Assembly (NCBI RefSeq): GCF_021390395.1
Contig: NZ_JAJUWT010000010.1
Span: 186,001 to 250,000, forward strand
Origin: Saccharothrix sp. S26
Lineage (GTDB): Bacteria; Actinomycetota; Actinomycetes; Mycobacteriales; Pseudonocardiaceae
Length of the DNA stretch: 64,000 bases
Reading direction: 5' to 3'
The translations under genes and the position numbers were made by a program. This document shows positions 8,725 to 17,231 of this stretch, piece after piece. A model generated the notes under the pieces. It made no database searches, was not told the DNA's origin, and worked only from the letters and a program-made list of their open reading frames with translations. Each line of letters opens with the position of its first letter. Within the stretch, counting starts at the first letter, position 1.

Positions 8725-10526
8725 ACGGTCGTGCCGCCGACCTCCGCGGCCTGGTAGTTGGCCGCGACCCACGCGCTGATCGAATCGTCGCCGCGCATCC
8801 CGCCGCTGACGAAGTAGCCGATCCGGCCTTCCGCGACGTACTGCTGGAACTCCTCCAGCGTGGGCGCGGGGTCGCCGCCGCTCCAGCCGCCGATGCCGAT
8901 CACCGCCTTGCCCGACTCCAACGACAGGTTCGCCGCGCTCTGCGCGCTGACCGTCGCCGCCGCCCACGTGCCGGTGGTGGCCTTGAGCAGGTCGACCACC
9001 TCATCGGACGTCTCGCCCATCGGCCCGCCGCCCATGCCGCCGTCGCCCGCGTACGACGCCGGGCCGGACATCGGGATGGAACCGGAGTGCGGGGTGGCGG
9101 CGGTGGCCACGCCGAACGCGGCGGTGGAGAGCACCGACGTGATCAGCGCGACCGCGGCGACCCGCCGCACGCCCATCACGATGGCCGTGGCCACCAGCAC
9201 GGTCAGCGCCGCCACTACCCACCGCAGCGCGGGCATCCACTCGCCGAACCGCTGAAGCAGCGCGAACCCCCAGAACCCGGCGGCCGCGACCACCGCCGCC
9301 AACGCGATCCGCACCGGCAGGTGCTTGCGGCCGCGCCACAGCTCCCGGCCGGCGATGGCGACCAGCGCCGCGACACCCGGTGCGACGGCGACGGTGTAGT
9401 AGGGGTGCGTGATGCCGCTCATGAAGCTGAACACGACCCCGTTGCCCAGCACCCACAGCCCCCACAGGACCAGCGCCGCGCGGGTGCGGTCGGTGCGGGG
9501 CAACCGCCGGGTGAACCACAGCCCCGCCGCCATCCCGATCAGCGCGGCCGGGAGCAGCCACGAGATCTCGCCGCCCATGCTCGCACCGAACAGCCGACCG
9601 ATGCCGGTGTCGCCGCCGAAGCCGATGTTGGCGTTGCCACCGCCCGCGACGGCGCCGCGGCCGCCGCCGAAGATCCGGCCGAGGCCGTTGTAGCCCATGG
9701 CCAACTCCCACAGCGAGTCGTTCGACGACCCACCGATGTACGGGCGGGACTCCTTCGGCCACAGCTCGACCAGCGCGATGAACCACCCGGCGGACACGAC
9801 GACCGCCACGCCCGCGCCGAGCAGGTGCAGCAGCCGCTTGGCCAACGTCGTCGGCGCGGCCAGCAGGTAGGCGGCGGTGAACGCCGGCAGCACCAGCAAC
9901 GCCTGGCCCATCTTGGCCAGGAACGCGAACCCGACCGCGACGCCCGCCAGCGCGAGCCACCAGCCGGAGCCCTTCTCCAACGCCCGCACGGTGCAGTACG
10001 CCCCGGCGACCATCAGCAGCACCAGCAACGCGTCGGGCAGGTTGAACCGGAACACCAGCACGGCCACCGGCGTCACGGCGAGGGCCGCACCCGCCATCAA
10101 CCCGGCCACCTCGCCGGACGTGCGCTTCACCGTGGCGTACAACAACCACACGGCCAGCACGCCCTCGACGGCCTGCGGCGCGAGCGCGGTCCAACTGGAG
10201 AACCCGAACACTCGGGCGAACAACCCGCTCACCCACAGCGCGGCGGGCGGTTTGTCGACCGTGATCACGCCTCCGGCGTCCAGCCCGCCGAACAGCCACG
10301 CGGTCCAGCTCTGCGCGCCGGCCTGGGTGGCGGCGGAGTAGTAGCCGTTGCCCCAACCGGACGCGGTGACGTCCCACAGGTACAGCACCGCCGTGCCGAC
10401 CAGCAGCACGACCAGCGCGGGCCTGGTCCAGGCGCGGCCCGGCGGTGGCGCGGCCGCGGTCGGTGCGGGTGCCGTCAGGGTTGCCGTGGTCATGGAAGGG
10501 ATCCCTAGGGTCGACGGTGTGGTCAT
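8709..10526 (-). CDS. GT39-type (ArnT/PMT-like) membrane glycosyltransferase, second copy
   Basis: 605 residues with about a dozen hydrophobic helices. After helix 1 comes the acidic loop and, near residue 90, the ITVDKPPAALW motif of the ArnT/PMT superfamily, which takes sugars from polyprenyl phosphate outside the membrane. The C-terminal 150 residues form an exported soluble domain. It is clearly paralogous to the 594-residue enzyme two genes upstream. ATG 10526 overlaps the stop of the GT2-GtrA gene as ATGA; ATG 10493 is an alternative. GT2-GtrA plus GT39 suggests sugar is loaded on lipid phosphate, flipped and transferred to a surface polymer or protein. The acceptor is unknown. Confidence 0.85.
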   Translation of the reverse strand: MTTPSTLGIPSMTTATLTAPAPTAAAPPPGRAWTRPALVVLLVGTAVLYLWDVTASGWGNGYYSAATQAGAQSWTAWLFGGLDAGGVITVDKPPAALWVSGLFARVFGFSSWTALAPQAVEGVLAVWLLYATVKRTSGEVAGLMAGAALAVTPVAVLVFRFNLPDALLVLLMVAGAYCTVRALEKGSGWWLALAGVAVGFAFLAKMGQALLVLPAFTAAYLLAAPTTLAKRLLHLLGAGVAVVVSAGWFIALVELWPKESRPYIGGSSNDSLWELAMGYNGLGRIFGGGRGAVAGGGNANIGFGGDTGIGRLFGASMGGEISWLLPAALIGMAAGLWFTRRLPRTDRTRAALVLWGLWVLGNGVVFSFMSGITHPYYTVAVAPGVAALVAIAGRELWRGRKHLPVRIALAAVVAAAGFWGFALLQRFGEWMPALRWVVAALTVLVATAIVMGVRRVAAVALITSVLSTAAFGVATAATPHSGSIPMSGPASYAGDGGMGGGPMGETSDEVVDLLKATTGTWAAATVSAQSAANLSLESGKAVIGIGGWSGGDPAPTLEEFQQYVAEGRIGYFVSGGMRGDDSISAWVAANYQAAEVGGTTVYKLG

Positions 10527-11773
10527 GAAGTGGCCCGCGCGGTGCGGCGGGGGCGGAAGACCCAGTTGCGCAGCAACAGGAAGCGCAGCACGGTGGCCAG
10601 CAGGTTCGCCCCGACGACCGCGACCAGCTCGGCCGGGCCGCCGGGCGCGGCGAACAGGTGCAGCAGGGCCAGCGAGCCGCTGGTCAGCGCGAGGCCGAGG
10701 CCGAAGACGAGCAGGCCCTCGAACTGGTGGCGACCCGCGCCGCGCCGACCGCGCACGCCGAAGGTGAACCGGCGGTTGGCCGCGGTGTTGGCGATCGCGG
10801 TGGCCAGCAGGGCGACCAGGTTCGCGCCCTGCGCGCCCAGCCCGCCGCGCAGCGCCACGAACAGCAGCAGGTAGGCCGACGTGCTCAGCACGCCGATCGC
10901 GGCGAACCGCACGAGCTGCTTGAACAGCCCGGCGGGCACGCCCGGCGTCTGCGGTTCCAGTGGTGCGCGCCCCAGCTGGGCGCGCAGCTCGCCGATCGGG
11001 ATCCGCCCGGTGACCAGGCCGCGCGCCACCCGGGCCACGCCCTTGAGGTCGGCCACGGCGGTCGAGACGATGTCGACGCGGCTGTCCGGGTCGTCCACCC
11101 AGTCGACCGGCACCTCGTGGATGCGCGCGCCCGCCCGTTCGGCGAGCACGAGCAGCTCGGTGTCGAAGAACCACCCGGTGTCCTCGACGTGCGGCAGCAG
11201 CCGCCGGGCGACGTCGGCCCGGATCGCCTTGAACCCGCACTGCGCGTCAGTGAAGCGGGTCGCGAGCGTGCCGCGCAGGATCAGGTTGTAGCAGCGGGAG
11301 ATGAACTCGCGCTTCGGCCCGCGCACCACCCGCGCCCCGCGCGCCAGCCTGCTGCCGATCGCGAGGTCGGAGTGCCCCGAGATCAGTGACGCGACCAGCG
11401 GCGCGAAGGCGGCCAGGTCGGTGGACAGGTCCACGTCCATGTAGGCCAGCACGGCGGCGTCCGACGCGGTCCACACGGCCTTCAACGCCCGGCCGCGCCC
11501 CTTCTCCGCCAGGTGCACGGCCGAGACGGCGGGCAGCTCGCGGGCCAGCTCGTCGGCCGCGGCACGCGTGCCGTCGGTGCTCGCGTTGTTCGCGATGGTG
11601 ATCCGGAACGGGTACGGGAACGTCCGGGTGAGGTCGGCGTGCAGCTTGCGCACGCAGGGCGCGAGGTCGCGCTCCTCGTTGTGCACGGGCACCACCACGT
11701 CGAGCACGGTGGTCGTCGTGAGCGTGGTCATGGACCCACCCTCGGCGGCTTGGCTGGGCGGCTCGTGTGTCAT
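10523..11773 (-). CDS. Polyprenyl-phosphate glycosyltransferase (GT2) fused to GtrA domain
   Basis: 416 residues. Residues about 20-260 are a GT2 domain (VVVPVHNEERDL, then YMDVDLSTDL as the DxD, and RFTDAQCGFKAIR), typical of dolichol/polyprenyl-phosphate sugar synthases. Residues about 285-410 are a four-helix GtrA domain with TAANRRFTFG. One protein could therefore both load a sugar on the lipid and help flip it. ATG 11773 overlaps the upstream stop as ATGA. ATG 11731, with GAGGGTGGG before it, is the better start if the PhoP-like box at 11775-11792 drives a separate transcript. Confidence 0.88.
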   Translation of the reverse strand: MTHEPPSQAAEGGSMTTLTTTTVLDVVVPVHNEERDLAPCVRKLHADLTRTFPYPFRITIANNASTDGTRAAADELARELPAVSAVHLAEKGRGRALKAVWTASDAAVLAYMDVDLSTDLAAFAPLVASLISGHSDLAIGSRLARGARVVRGPKREFISRCYNLILRGTLATRFTDAQCGFKAIRADVARRLLPHVEDTGWFFDTELLVLAERAGARIHEVPVDWVDDPDSRVDIVSTAVADLKGVARVARGLVTGRIPIGELRAQLGRAPLEPQTPGVPAGLFKQLVRFAAIGVLSTSAYLLLFVALRGGLGAQGANLVALLATAIANTAANRRFTFGVRGRRGAGRHQFEGLLVFGLGLALTSGSLALLHLFAAPGGPAELVAVVGANLLATVLRFLLLRNWVFRPRRTARATS

Positions 11774-13554
11774 CGCTGTGCGCCGGCTGTGAGGTCGTAG
11801 ACGTCGACGCCGTCGACCGTGGTGGCGGTGAACGTGTCCGCGACCCACTCGGCGATGCGCTGGGACGCGTCGCTGCCGGTCTCGGCGGGCATCAGCGCGC
11901 CTCCGAGGAAGTAGTGGATCCGTCCACTTCGGACCAGCTCCTGGAACCGCTCCGGCGTGGGCGCGGGATCGGTGCCGTTGAACCCGCCCACGGCCAGCAC
12001 CGGCGCGCCGCTGCCCAACTGGTACCCGGCCGCGTTGTTCGACCCGACGGCGGCCGCCGCCCACGTGAAGCCCTCGCTGTCGCGCAACAGCGCCACCAGC
12101 TCGTCGCCCGGTGTGGGCGCGTTGAGCAGACCGCCCATCCCGCCGCCGGGCCGCACCGTGTTGCCGCCGACGCCCATCAGCACCGGCCCGCCGGGCCGGA
12201 TCGCCAACGCGGGACCGGCGCTGGGTATCGCGCCGGAGTGCGGTGTCGCCGCGGTGGCCACGGAGTACGCGCCCGGCCCCAGCAGCGTGGCCACGACCGC
12301 GATGGGCACCACCACGGCGGCCGGCGCGGTGGCGGCCAGGAACAGGCCGACCGCACCGACCAGGCCCAGGACCAGCACGACCGCGGCCAGCGCGGTGGAC
12401 CAGTCCAGCAGCAGCAAGTAGCACTGCAACGCCGTCACGGCCAACGCGCCGGACAGCGCCGCCGCGGCGGCGGGCTCCTGCCGCCGGCGCCACAGCGCGA
12501 CCGCGCCGATGCCGATCACCGCGCCGATCGCCGGCGCCAGCGCCACGGTGTAGTAGGCGTGGATGATGCCGTTCATGAAGCTGAACACCGCGGCGGTGAC
12601 CAGCAGCCACCCGCCCCACAACGCGAGCCCGACCCGGTCGGCGGCACGGCCGGCCCACCACCCGGCGACCAGCAGCACCAGCGCGGTGGGCAGCAGCCAG
12701 GCGATCTGACCGCCCATCTCGTCGCCGAGCAGCCTGCCCCACCCGCTGGAGTTCCACCCGCCACCGCCGACGCTGCCGATCTCCTCGCCGGTCAGCCGGC
12801 CCAGGCCGTTGTAGCCCAACGCCAACTCCAGCACGCTGTCGCCCTGCGAGCCGCCGATGTAGGGCCGCGACCCGGAAGGCGTCAGCTCCACCGCCAGCAC
12901 CCACCAGCCGCCGGTGACGACCAGCGCGCCCAATGCCACGCCCAGGTGCCAGACCTTGCGCACCAGCGGTGCCGGCGCGAACGCCAGGTACACCAGCCCG
13001 AACGCGGGCAGCACCAGGAACGCCTGGAGCATCTTGGCCAGGAACGCGAAACCCACCGCCGCCCCGGCCACCGCCAGCCACCGCACCGACGCCTTCTCCG
13101 TGGCGCGGACCGCGGCGTACGCGCCCGCCACGAGCAGCAGCACCATCAGCGCGTCGGGGTTGTTGAACCGGAACATCAGCACCGCCACCGGCGTCACCGC
13201 CAGCACCGCGCCCGCGATCAGCCCGGCGGCCTCACCGGCCGTGCGCTTCACCGCGGCGTGCAGCAACCACACGCTCGCCACGCCCATCAACGCCTGCGGG
13301 ACCAGGATGCTCCACGCGTTCACCCCGAACAGCCGGGCCGACAACCCCATGACCCAGGTCGCCGCGGGCGTCTTGTCGACGGTGATCGCGCCCGCCGGGT
13401 CGGTCGCGCCGAAGAACCACGCGTGCCAGCTCTGGGCGCCGGCCTGGGCGGCGGCGGAATAGTAGGCGTTGGCCCAACCGGAATCGCCCAACCGCCACAG
13501 GTACAGCACCGCCGTCCCGGCCGACAGCAGCAACAGGGGGAGTCTCGCTCGCAT
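11770..13554 (-). CDS. GT39-type (ArnT/PMT-like) membrane glycosyltransferase, first copy
   Basis: 594 residues, multi-spanning. It opens with a hydrophobic helix, then DSGWANAYYSAAAQAGAQSW and AITVDKTPAATW, the acidic first-loop motifs of the family. A C-terminal exported region of about 180 residues carries FQELVRSGRIHYFLGGAL, matched in the second copy, which indicates an ancient duplication. It follows the sensor kinase after a 66-nt gap that contains a TAGGGT -10-like element and a PhoP-like box, so it probably has its own regulated promoter as well as read-through. Confidence 0.87.
   Translation of the reverse strand: MRARLPLLLLSAGTAVLYLWRLGDSGWANAYYSAAAQAGAQSWHAWFFGATDPAGAITVDKTPAATWVMGLSARLFGVNAWSILVPQALMGVASVWLLHAAVKRTAGEAAGLIAGAVLAVTPVAVLMFRFNNPDALMVLLLVAGAYAAVRATEKASVRWLAVAGAAVGFAFLAKMLQAFLVLPAFGLVYLAFAPAPLVRKVWHLGVALGALVVTGGWWVLAVELTPSGSRPYIGGSQGDSVLELALGYNGLGRLTGEEIGSVGGGGWNSSGWGRLLGDEMGGQIAWLLPTALVLLVAGWWAGRAADRVGLALWGGWLLVTAAVFSFMNGIIHAYYTVALAPAIGAVIGIGAVALWRRRQEPAAAAALSGALAVTALQCYLLLLDWSTALAAVVLVLGLVGAVGLFLAATAPAAVVVPIAVVATLLGPGAYSVATAATPHSGAIPSAGPALAIRPGGPVLMGVGGNTVRPGGGMGGLLNAPTPGDELVALLRDSEGFTWAAAAVGSNNAAGYQLGSGAPVLAVGGFNGTDPAPTPERFQELVRSGRIHYFLGGALMPAETGSDASQRIAEWVADTFTATTVDGVDVYDLTAGAQR
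11775..11792 (-). promoter_or_regulatory. PhoP-like box before the GT2-GtrA gene
   Basis: On the minus strand this reads TCACAGC-CGGC-GCACAGC, two heptamers with an 11-bp period. It lies inside the 3' end of the first GT39 gene and 43 nt before the ATG at 11731. The same pattern stands at 13599-13616, 15858-15875 and 15923-15940. Confidence 0.6.
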
Positions 13555-13574
13555 GGGGCCGAGCCTGTCGGCGG

Positions 13575-13616
13575 ACCCTAGGCGGTCCTTGTGCCCCGGC
13601 TGTGAGCGGGCTGTGC
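13575..13616 (-). promoter_or_regulatory. PhoP-like box and -10 before the first GT39 gene
   Basis: The minus strand reads GCACAGC-CCGC-TCACAGC at 13616-13599, followed by a weaker third heptamer GCACAAG in the same 11-bp phase. The box ends 44 nt before the ATG at 13554. A TAGGGT at 13580-13575 fits a -10 with the box over the -35 region, as expected for direct activation. Confidence 0.62.
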
Positions 13617-13620
13617 GCGA

Positions 13621-15096
13621 TCAGGCCCGCGGCAGGTGGACGGTGAACGTGGTCCGGCCCGGCCTGCTCGCCAACCGCACGGAGCCGCGGTGCGAGGCCA
13701 CGACGGCGGCCACGATCGACAGGCCGAGCCCGGTGCTGCCGGCGGCGCGGGACCGGGACGTGTCGCCCCGGCTGAACCGCTCGAACACCTCGGCCTGCAA
13801 ACCGGCGGGGATGCCGGGGCCGTCGTCGCTCACCGCCACCCGCGCCCCGCCCTCCACAGTGGACAGCGACGTGGTGACCGTCGTGCCGGGCGGGGTGTGC
13901 GTGCGGGCGTTGGACAGCAGGTTGGCCAGCACCTGGTGCAGCTTGTGCGCGTCACCGGTCACCTCTACCGCGTCGGGCGGCAGCTCCAGCCGCCACTCGT
14001 GCTCCGGCCCGGCGATGCGGGCGTCGCTGACCGTGTCGACCACCAGCCGCGACAGGTCCACCGGCTCACGGGCCAGCGGACGGCCCGCGTCCAGCCGGGC
14101 CAGCAGCAGCAGGTCCTCGACCAGCGACGTCATCCGCACGGCCTCGGACTCCACCCGCCGCATCGCGTGCGCGATCCGCGGCGGCACCTCCTCGGGCGTG
14201 CGCCGGGTCAGCTCCGCGTAGCCGCGGATGGCGGCCAGCGGGGTGCGCAGCTCGTGGCTCGCGTCGGCGACGAACTGGCGGACCCGCGTCTCGCTGGCGT
14301 GCCGCGCCTGCAACGCGCTGCCGACGTGCCCGAGCATCCGGTTCAGCGCCAGGCCGACCTGCCCGACCTCCGTGCGGGGGTCGGCGTACTCGTCGGGCAC
14401 CCGTTCGGCCAGCGCCACCTCGCCCTCGTGCAGCGGCAGCTCGGCCACCCGGCTCGCGGTCGCGGCGACCCGTTCCAGCGGGCGCAGGGTGCGGCGCACG
14501 ATCAGCGCGCCCGCCAGGCTCACCGCCACCAACCCGGCCAGGGCGACCCCGGCCAGCACCCACCCCATCCGCCACACGGTGCTGTTCACGTCGGCCAACG
14601 GCATCCCGACGGTCACCACGTCGCCGTCGAGGGTGGCGACCGAGAGGACCCGGTGGTCGCCGAGCCCGTCCAACGGCAGCGTGCGCGCACGCCCGTCGGA
14701 CGGCACGGTCCCCAGCTGCGAGGTCACGCCGGTGGACAGCCCTTCCCGGTCACCGGAGCCGGGCGGCTGCCGCTGGCTGTCGAACTCGCCGTCGCCGAGC
14801 CGGATCAGCGCGATCGTCCCCGGCGGGAAACCGGGGTTGTCCAGCGGACCCGGCCGCCGCACCCCCGGCGGCGGAGGGAACGGCAGCCGCTCGTGGTCGC
14901 GGTCGATCTTGAACGCGGCCTCGCGCAGCTTGTCGTCCAGCTGGGCCACCAGCGAGTCGCGCAACGCGAACCCCGTGGCCACGCCGATGATCGCGCACAC
15001 GACCGCGAGCAGCACGACCTGGGCCGCCACCAGCTTGGTGCGCAGCGGCCAGCCCCCGGTCCGCGACGCGCGTTCAGGACGAGGGCTTGAGGACAT
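13621..15096 (-). CDS. Two-component sensor histidine kinase
   Basis: 491 residues. There are two membrane helices (about 22-45 and 175-200) flanking an extracytoplasmic sensor domain of about 130 residues, then HAMP, HisKA with His281 in ASHELRTPLAAIRGY, and a HATPase domain with NLLSNA, DDGPGIP and STGLGLSI. It would phosphorylate the regulator encoded just upstream; the two genes overlap by 23 nt. The placement before GT39 and GT2 genes suggests a response to the cell envelope, but the signal is not visible. The best known relatives are PhoR-like kinases of actinobacteria. Confidence 0.93.
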   Translation of the reverse strand: MSSSPRPERASRTGGWPLRTKLVAAQVVLLAVVCAIIGVATGFALRDSLVAQLDDKLREAAFKIDRDHERLPFPPPPGVRRPGPLDNPGFPPGTIALIRLGDGEFDSQRQPPGSGDREGLSTGVTSQLGTVPSDGRARTLPLDGLGDHRVLSVATLDGDVVTVGMPLADVNSTVWRMGWVLAGVALAGLVAVSLAGALIVRRTLRPLERVAATASRVAELPLHEGEVALAERVPDEYADPRTEVGQVGLALNRMLGHVGSALQARHASETRVRQFVADASHELRTPLAAIRGYAELTRRTPEEVPPRIAHAMRRVESEAVRMTSLVEDLLLLARLDAGRPLAREPVDLSRLVVDTVSDARIAGPEHEWRLELPPDAVEVTGDAHKLHQVLANLLSNARTHTPPGTTVTTSLSTVEGGARVAVSDDGPGIPAGLQAEVFERFSRGDTSRSRAAGSTGLGLSIVAAVVASHRGSVRLASRPGRTTFTVHLPRA

Positions 15097-15814
15097 AGCC
15101 CGCGCCCCGCATCGTGTGGATCATCGGGGCCCGGCCCGCGTCGATCTTCTTGCGCAGGTAGGAGATGTACAGCTCGACGATGTTGGCCTGCCCGCCGAAG
15201 TCGTAGCTCCACACCCGGTCCAGGATCTGCGCCTTCGACAGCACCCGCCTGGGGTTGCGCATGAGGAACCGCAGCAGCTCGAACTCGGTCGCGGTGAGGT
15301 CGATCGCCGTGCCGCCGCGCCGCACCTCGCGCGTCTCCTCGTCCAGCACCAGGTCGCCGACCACCAGCTCGGTGCCCGCGCCCGCCTCGGTGACGCCGGT
15401 GCGGCGCAGCAGGCCGCGCAGCCGCAGCACGACCTCCTCCAGGCTGAACGGCTTGGTCACGTAGTCGTCCCCGCCCGCGGTCAGCCCGGCGATCCGGTCC
15501 TCCACCGCGTCCTTGGCGGTGAGGAACAGCACCGGCAGCGCGGGCAGGTCCGCGCGCATCCGGCGCAGCACCTCCAGCCCGTCGAAGTCGGGCAGCATCA
15601 CGTCCAGCACCACCACGTCGGGCCGGAACTCGCGCGCGGCGCGCACGGCGGACGTGCCGTCCAAGGCGGTGCGCACCTCCCAGCGCTCCATCCGCAACGC
15701 CATGGACATCAGCTCGGCCAACGTGGACTCGTCGTCCACCACGAGGACGCGCACCGGACTGCCGTCCGGGCGGCGGAGCTCAGGGGAGGTCCCCGAAGCG
15801 GACACTGGGCGCAT
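15074..15814 (-). CDS. OmpR/PhoP-type response regulator
   Basis: 246 residues. Receiver domain: acidic pair 27-28, phosphoacceptor Asp71 in VVVLDVMLP, Thr99 and Lys121. Winged-helix DNA-binding domain: TEFELLRFL, LSKAQILDRVWSYDFGG, SYLRKKID and HTMRGAGYVL. Stretches such as IAGLTAGGDDYVTKPFSLEE closely resemble M. tuberculosis PhoP, and boxes like the PhoP site lie before its own gene and its neighbours. ATG 15814 leaves the usual short N-terminal extension; a longer frame upstream runs through the divergent promoter region and is not used. Confidence 0.94.
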   Translation of the reverse strand: MRPVSASGTSPELRRPDGSPVRVLVVDDESTLAELMSMALRMERWEVRTALDGTSAVRAAREFRPDVVVLDVMLPDFDGLEVLRRMRADLPALPVLFLTAKDAVEDRIAGLTAGGDDYVTKPFSLEEVVLRLRGLLRRTGVTEAGAGTELVVGDLVLDEETREVRRGGTAIDLTATEFELLRFLMRNPRRVLSKAQILDRVWSYDFGGQANIVELYISYLRKKIDAGRAPMIHTMRGAGYVLKPSS

Positions 15815-15846
15815 GCTCCCATCCTGGACCCGGCACTTGAGCCGGA

Positions 15847-15875
15847 CCTGTGCCGATCCTGTGTGCCGGCTGTGA
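15847..15875 (-). promoter_or_regulatory. PhoP-like box before the response-regulator gene
   Basis: The plus strand shows CCTGTGC, CCTGTGT and GCTGTGA starting at 15847, 15858 and 15869, an exact 11-bp period. Read toward the regulator gene this is TCACAGC-N4-ACACAGG-N4-GCACAGG. The two best heptamers end 43 nt before ATG 15814. It suggests autoregulation. Confidence 0.6.
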
Positions 15876-15900
15876 ACCCGCACGGCCCGCCGCGGCGCAC

Positions 15901-15940
15901 GCACAGCCACCGCCCAACGGCCGCACAGCCGGCTCACAGG
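15901..15940 (+). promoter_or_regulatory. PhoP-like box before the divergent exported-protein gene
   Basis: GCACAGC-CGGC-TCACAGG at 15923-15940, with another GCACAGC at 15901-15907, exactly two 11-bp steps earlier. Segments 15858-15874 and 15924-15940 are inverted copies of each other (16 of 17 bases), so the two divergent genes carry mirror-image sites. It ends 22 nt before ATG 15963. Confidence 0.58.
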
Positions 15941-15962
15941 CTCGCCCGAGACCGTGGGTCGC

Positions 15963-16535
15963 ATGACTTCCGAAACCGAGCAGCACCCGACGTGGGGTGA
16001 AGAGCCGCCGCCGCAGGTCGCCGCCGCGGGACCAGGCTGGAACGCCCGCAGGTCCCTCGCCGCGATCGCGATCGCCGCGGGCATCGCCGTGGTCGGGGGC
16101 GGTGTCATCTACGCCGCGAGCAACTCCGACGCGGCGCGGGGCATGGGCGGTCCGGGCGGCTACGGGCGCGGGCCCGGCGGGCTGATGATCATGGGCGGGC
16201 CGTTCGGCGACACCCAGCACGGCGAGTTCCAGAACGGCGAGGTCACCGCCATCAGCGACGCCTCCATCACGGTGCGGAGCCGCGACGGGTACAGCGGTAC
16301 CTACAAGATCGACGACGACACGCAGGTCAACGGGGGCCAGGGGGACCTCGACGACATCTCCCAGGGCGACGTCGTGACCGTGATCGCCGACTCCACCGAC
16401 GGCGAGGCCACCGTGGACAGCATCATGAAGGGCAACGTGCAGCGCGGCGGACCGCCGCAGAAGCAGGGTGACGGCCAGCCGCCGAACAGGCCCGTTCCGG
16501 ACGACGACCAGCAGGGGACCCCGCCGACCCGGTAG
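15963..16535 (+). CDS. DUF5666-like exported, membrane-anchored protein
   Basis: 190 residues. A cytoplasmic N-terminus of about 30 residues is followed by one hydrophobic helix (SLAAIAIAAGIAVVGGGVIY), a glycine-rich linker, a small beta domain (NGEVTAISDASITVRSRDGY, then DDDTQVNGGQGDLDDISQGD) and a proline-rich tail. Such beta domains are annotated as DUF5666 and have no settled function. It is divergent from the two-component operon and has its own PhoP-like box, so it is likely part of the same response. An in-frame GTG at 15954 is less likely as the start. Confidence 0.75.
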   Translation: MTSETEQHPTWGEEPPPQVAAAGPGWNARRSLAAIAIAAGIAVVGGGVIYAASNSDAARGMGGPGGYGRGPGGLMIMGGPFGDTQHGEFQNGEVTAISDASITVRSRDGYSGTYKIDDDTQVNGGQGDLDDISQGDVVTVIADSTDGEATVDSIMKGNVQRGGPPQKQGDGQPPNRPVPDDDQQGTPPTR

Positions 16536-16544
16536 AACTACCGC

Positions 16545-17204
16545 ATGACCCGACTGGCGCTCTCGGCACTGCTGGCGACCCTGGCCCTGCTCGGGGCGGC
16601 GTCCCCGGCGTCCGCGCACACCGACCTGCGCTCCAGCGACCCGGCCAACGGCGCGTCGCCGGCGCAACGACCCACGCGGCTCACCCTCACGTTCACCGAG
16701 CCGGTGCCCGCCGAGAGCGCCACGGTCACGGTGACCGCCCCCGACGGCAGCACGTGGCCGACGGGCCAGGTCACCGCCGACGGGGCGACGCTGACCGTGC
16801 CGCTGCTGGACAGCGCTTCCCCCGCCGGGCTGCACACGGTGTCGTGGAAGGTCGAGTCGCTGGACGGCGACTTCGTCGACGGCACGTTCGCCTTCACGGT
16901 GCCCGCCCCGCCGCCGGCTCCGCAGCCGCCTGCCGCCACGACCCCCGCCGCCCCGCCCGCCGTGACGTCGGCGGACGCGGCCCCGACCTCGTCGTCCACC
17001 GGCGGCTCGGTCGCCACGATCACCGCCGTGTCCACCGGCACGTCCACCCCCGCGGCCGCGTCCGGCTCGGACGACGACGGCGGCGGCGTGCCGCTGTGGG
17101 TGTGGATCCTCGTCGTGGCGGTGCTGGCGGTGGTCGGCATCGCGGTCGGCGTCGGGCTGAACCGGCGGGCCAAGAACACCGCGGCGGGAAATCCGGGCGA
17201 GTAG
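16545..17204 (+). CDS. CopC-like copper-resistance domain protein, membrane-anchored
   Basis: 219 residues. A signal peptide ends at ASA, leaving a mature N-terminal His25 (HTDLRSSDPANGAS), the classic first copper ligand of CopC. A beta-sandwich continues to residue 120, then a Pro/Ala/Thr/Ser-rich linker and a C-terminal helix (VPLWVWILVVAVLAVVGIA) with a basic tail. The second copper motif, normally DGHxV, reads DGDFV with Asp109 where His is expected, so the Cu(II) site is altered. It follows the DUF5666-like gene after 9 nt and may be co-transcribed. Confidence 0.85.
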   Translation: MTRLALSALLATLALLGAASPASAHTDLRSSDPANGASPAQRPTRLTLTFTEPVPAESATVTVTAPDGSTWPTGQVTADGATLTVPLLDSASPAGLHTVSWKVESLDGDFVDGTFAFTVPAPPPAPQPPAATTPAAPPAVTSADAAPTSSSTGGSVATITAVSTGTSTPAAASGSDDDGGGVPLWVWILVVAVLAVVGIAVGVGLNRRAKNTAAGNPGE

Positions 17205-17231
17205 TCAACGGTCAATGGCTACGGTCGCCGC

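Noticed and set aside
15074..16108. A longer, 344-residue reading of the response regulator starting at 16108.
   Set aside because: The extra 98 residues run through the divergent promoter and the neighbouring gene and have no receiver-domain homology.
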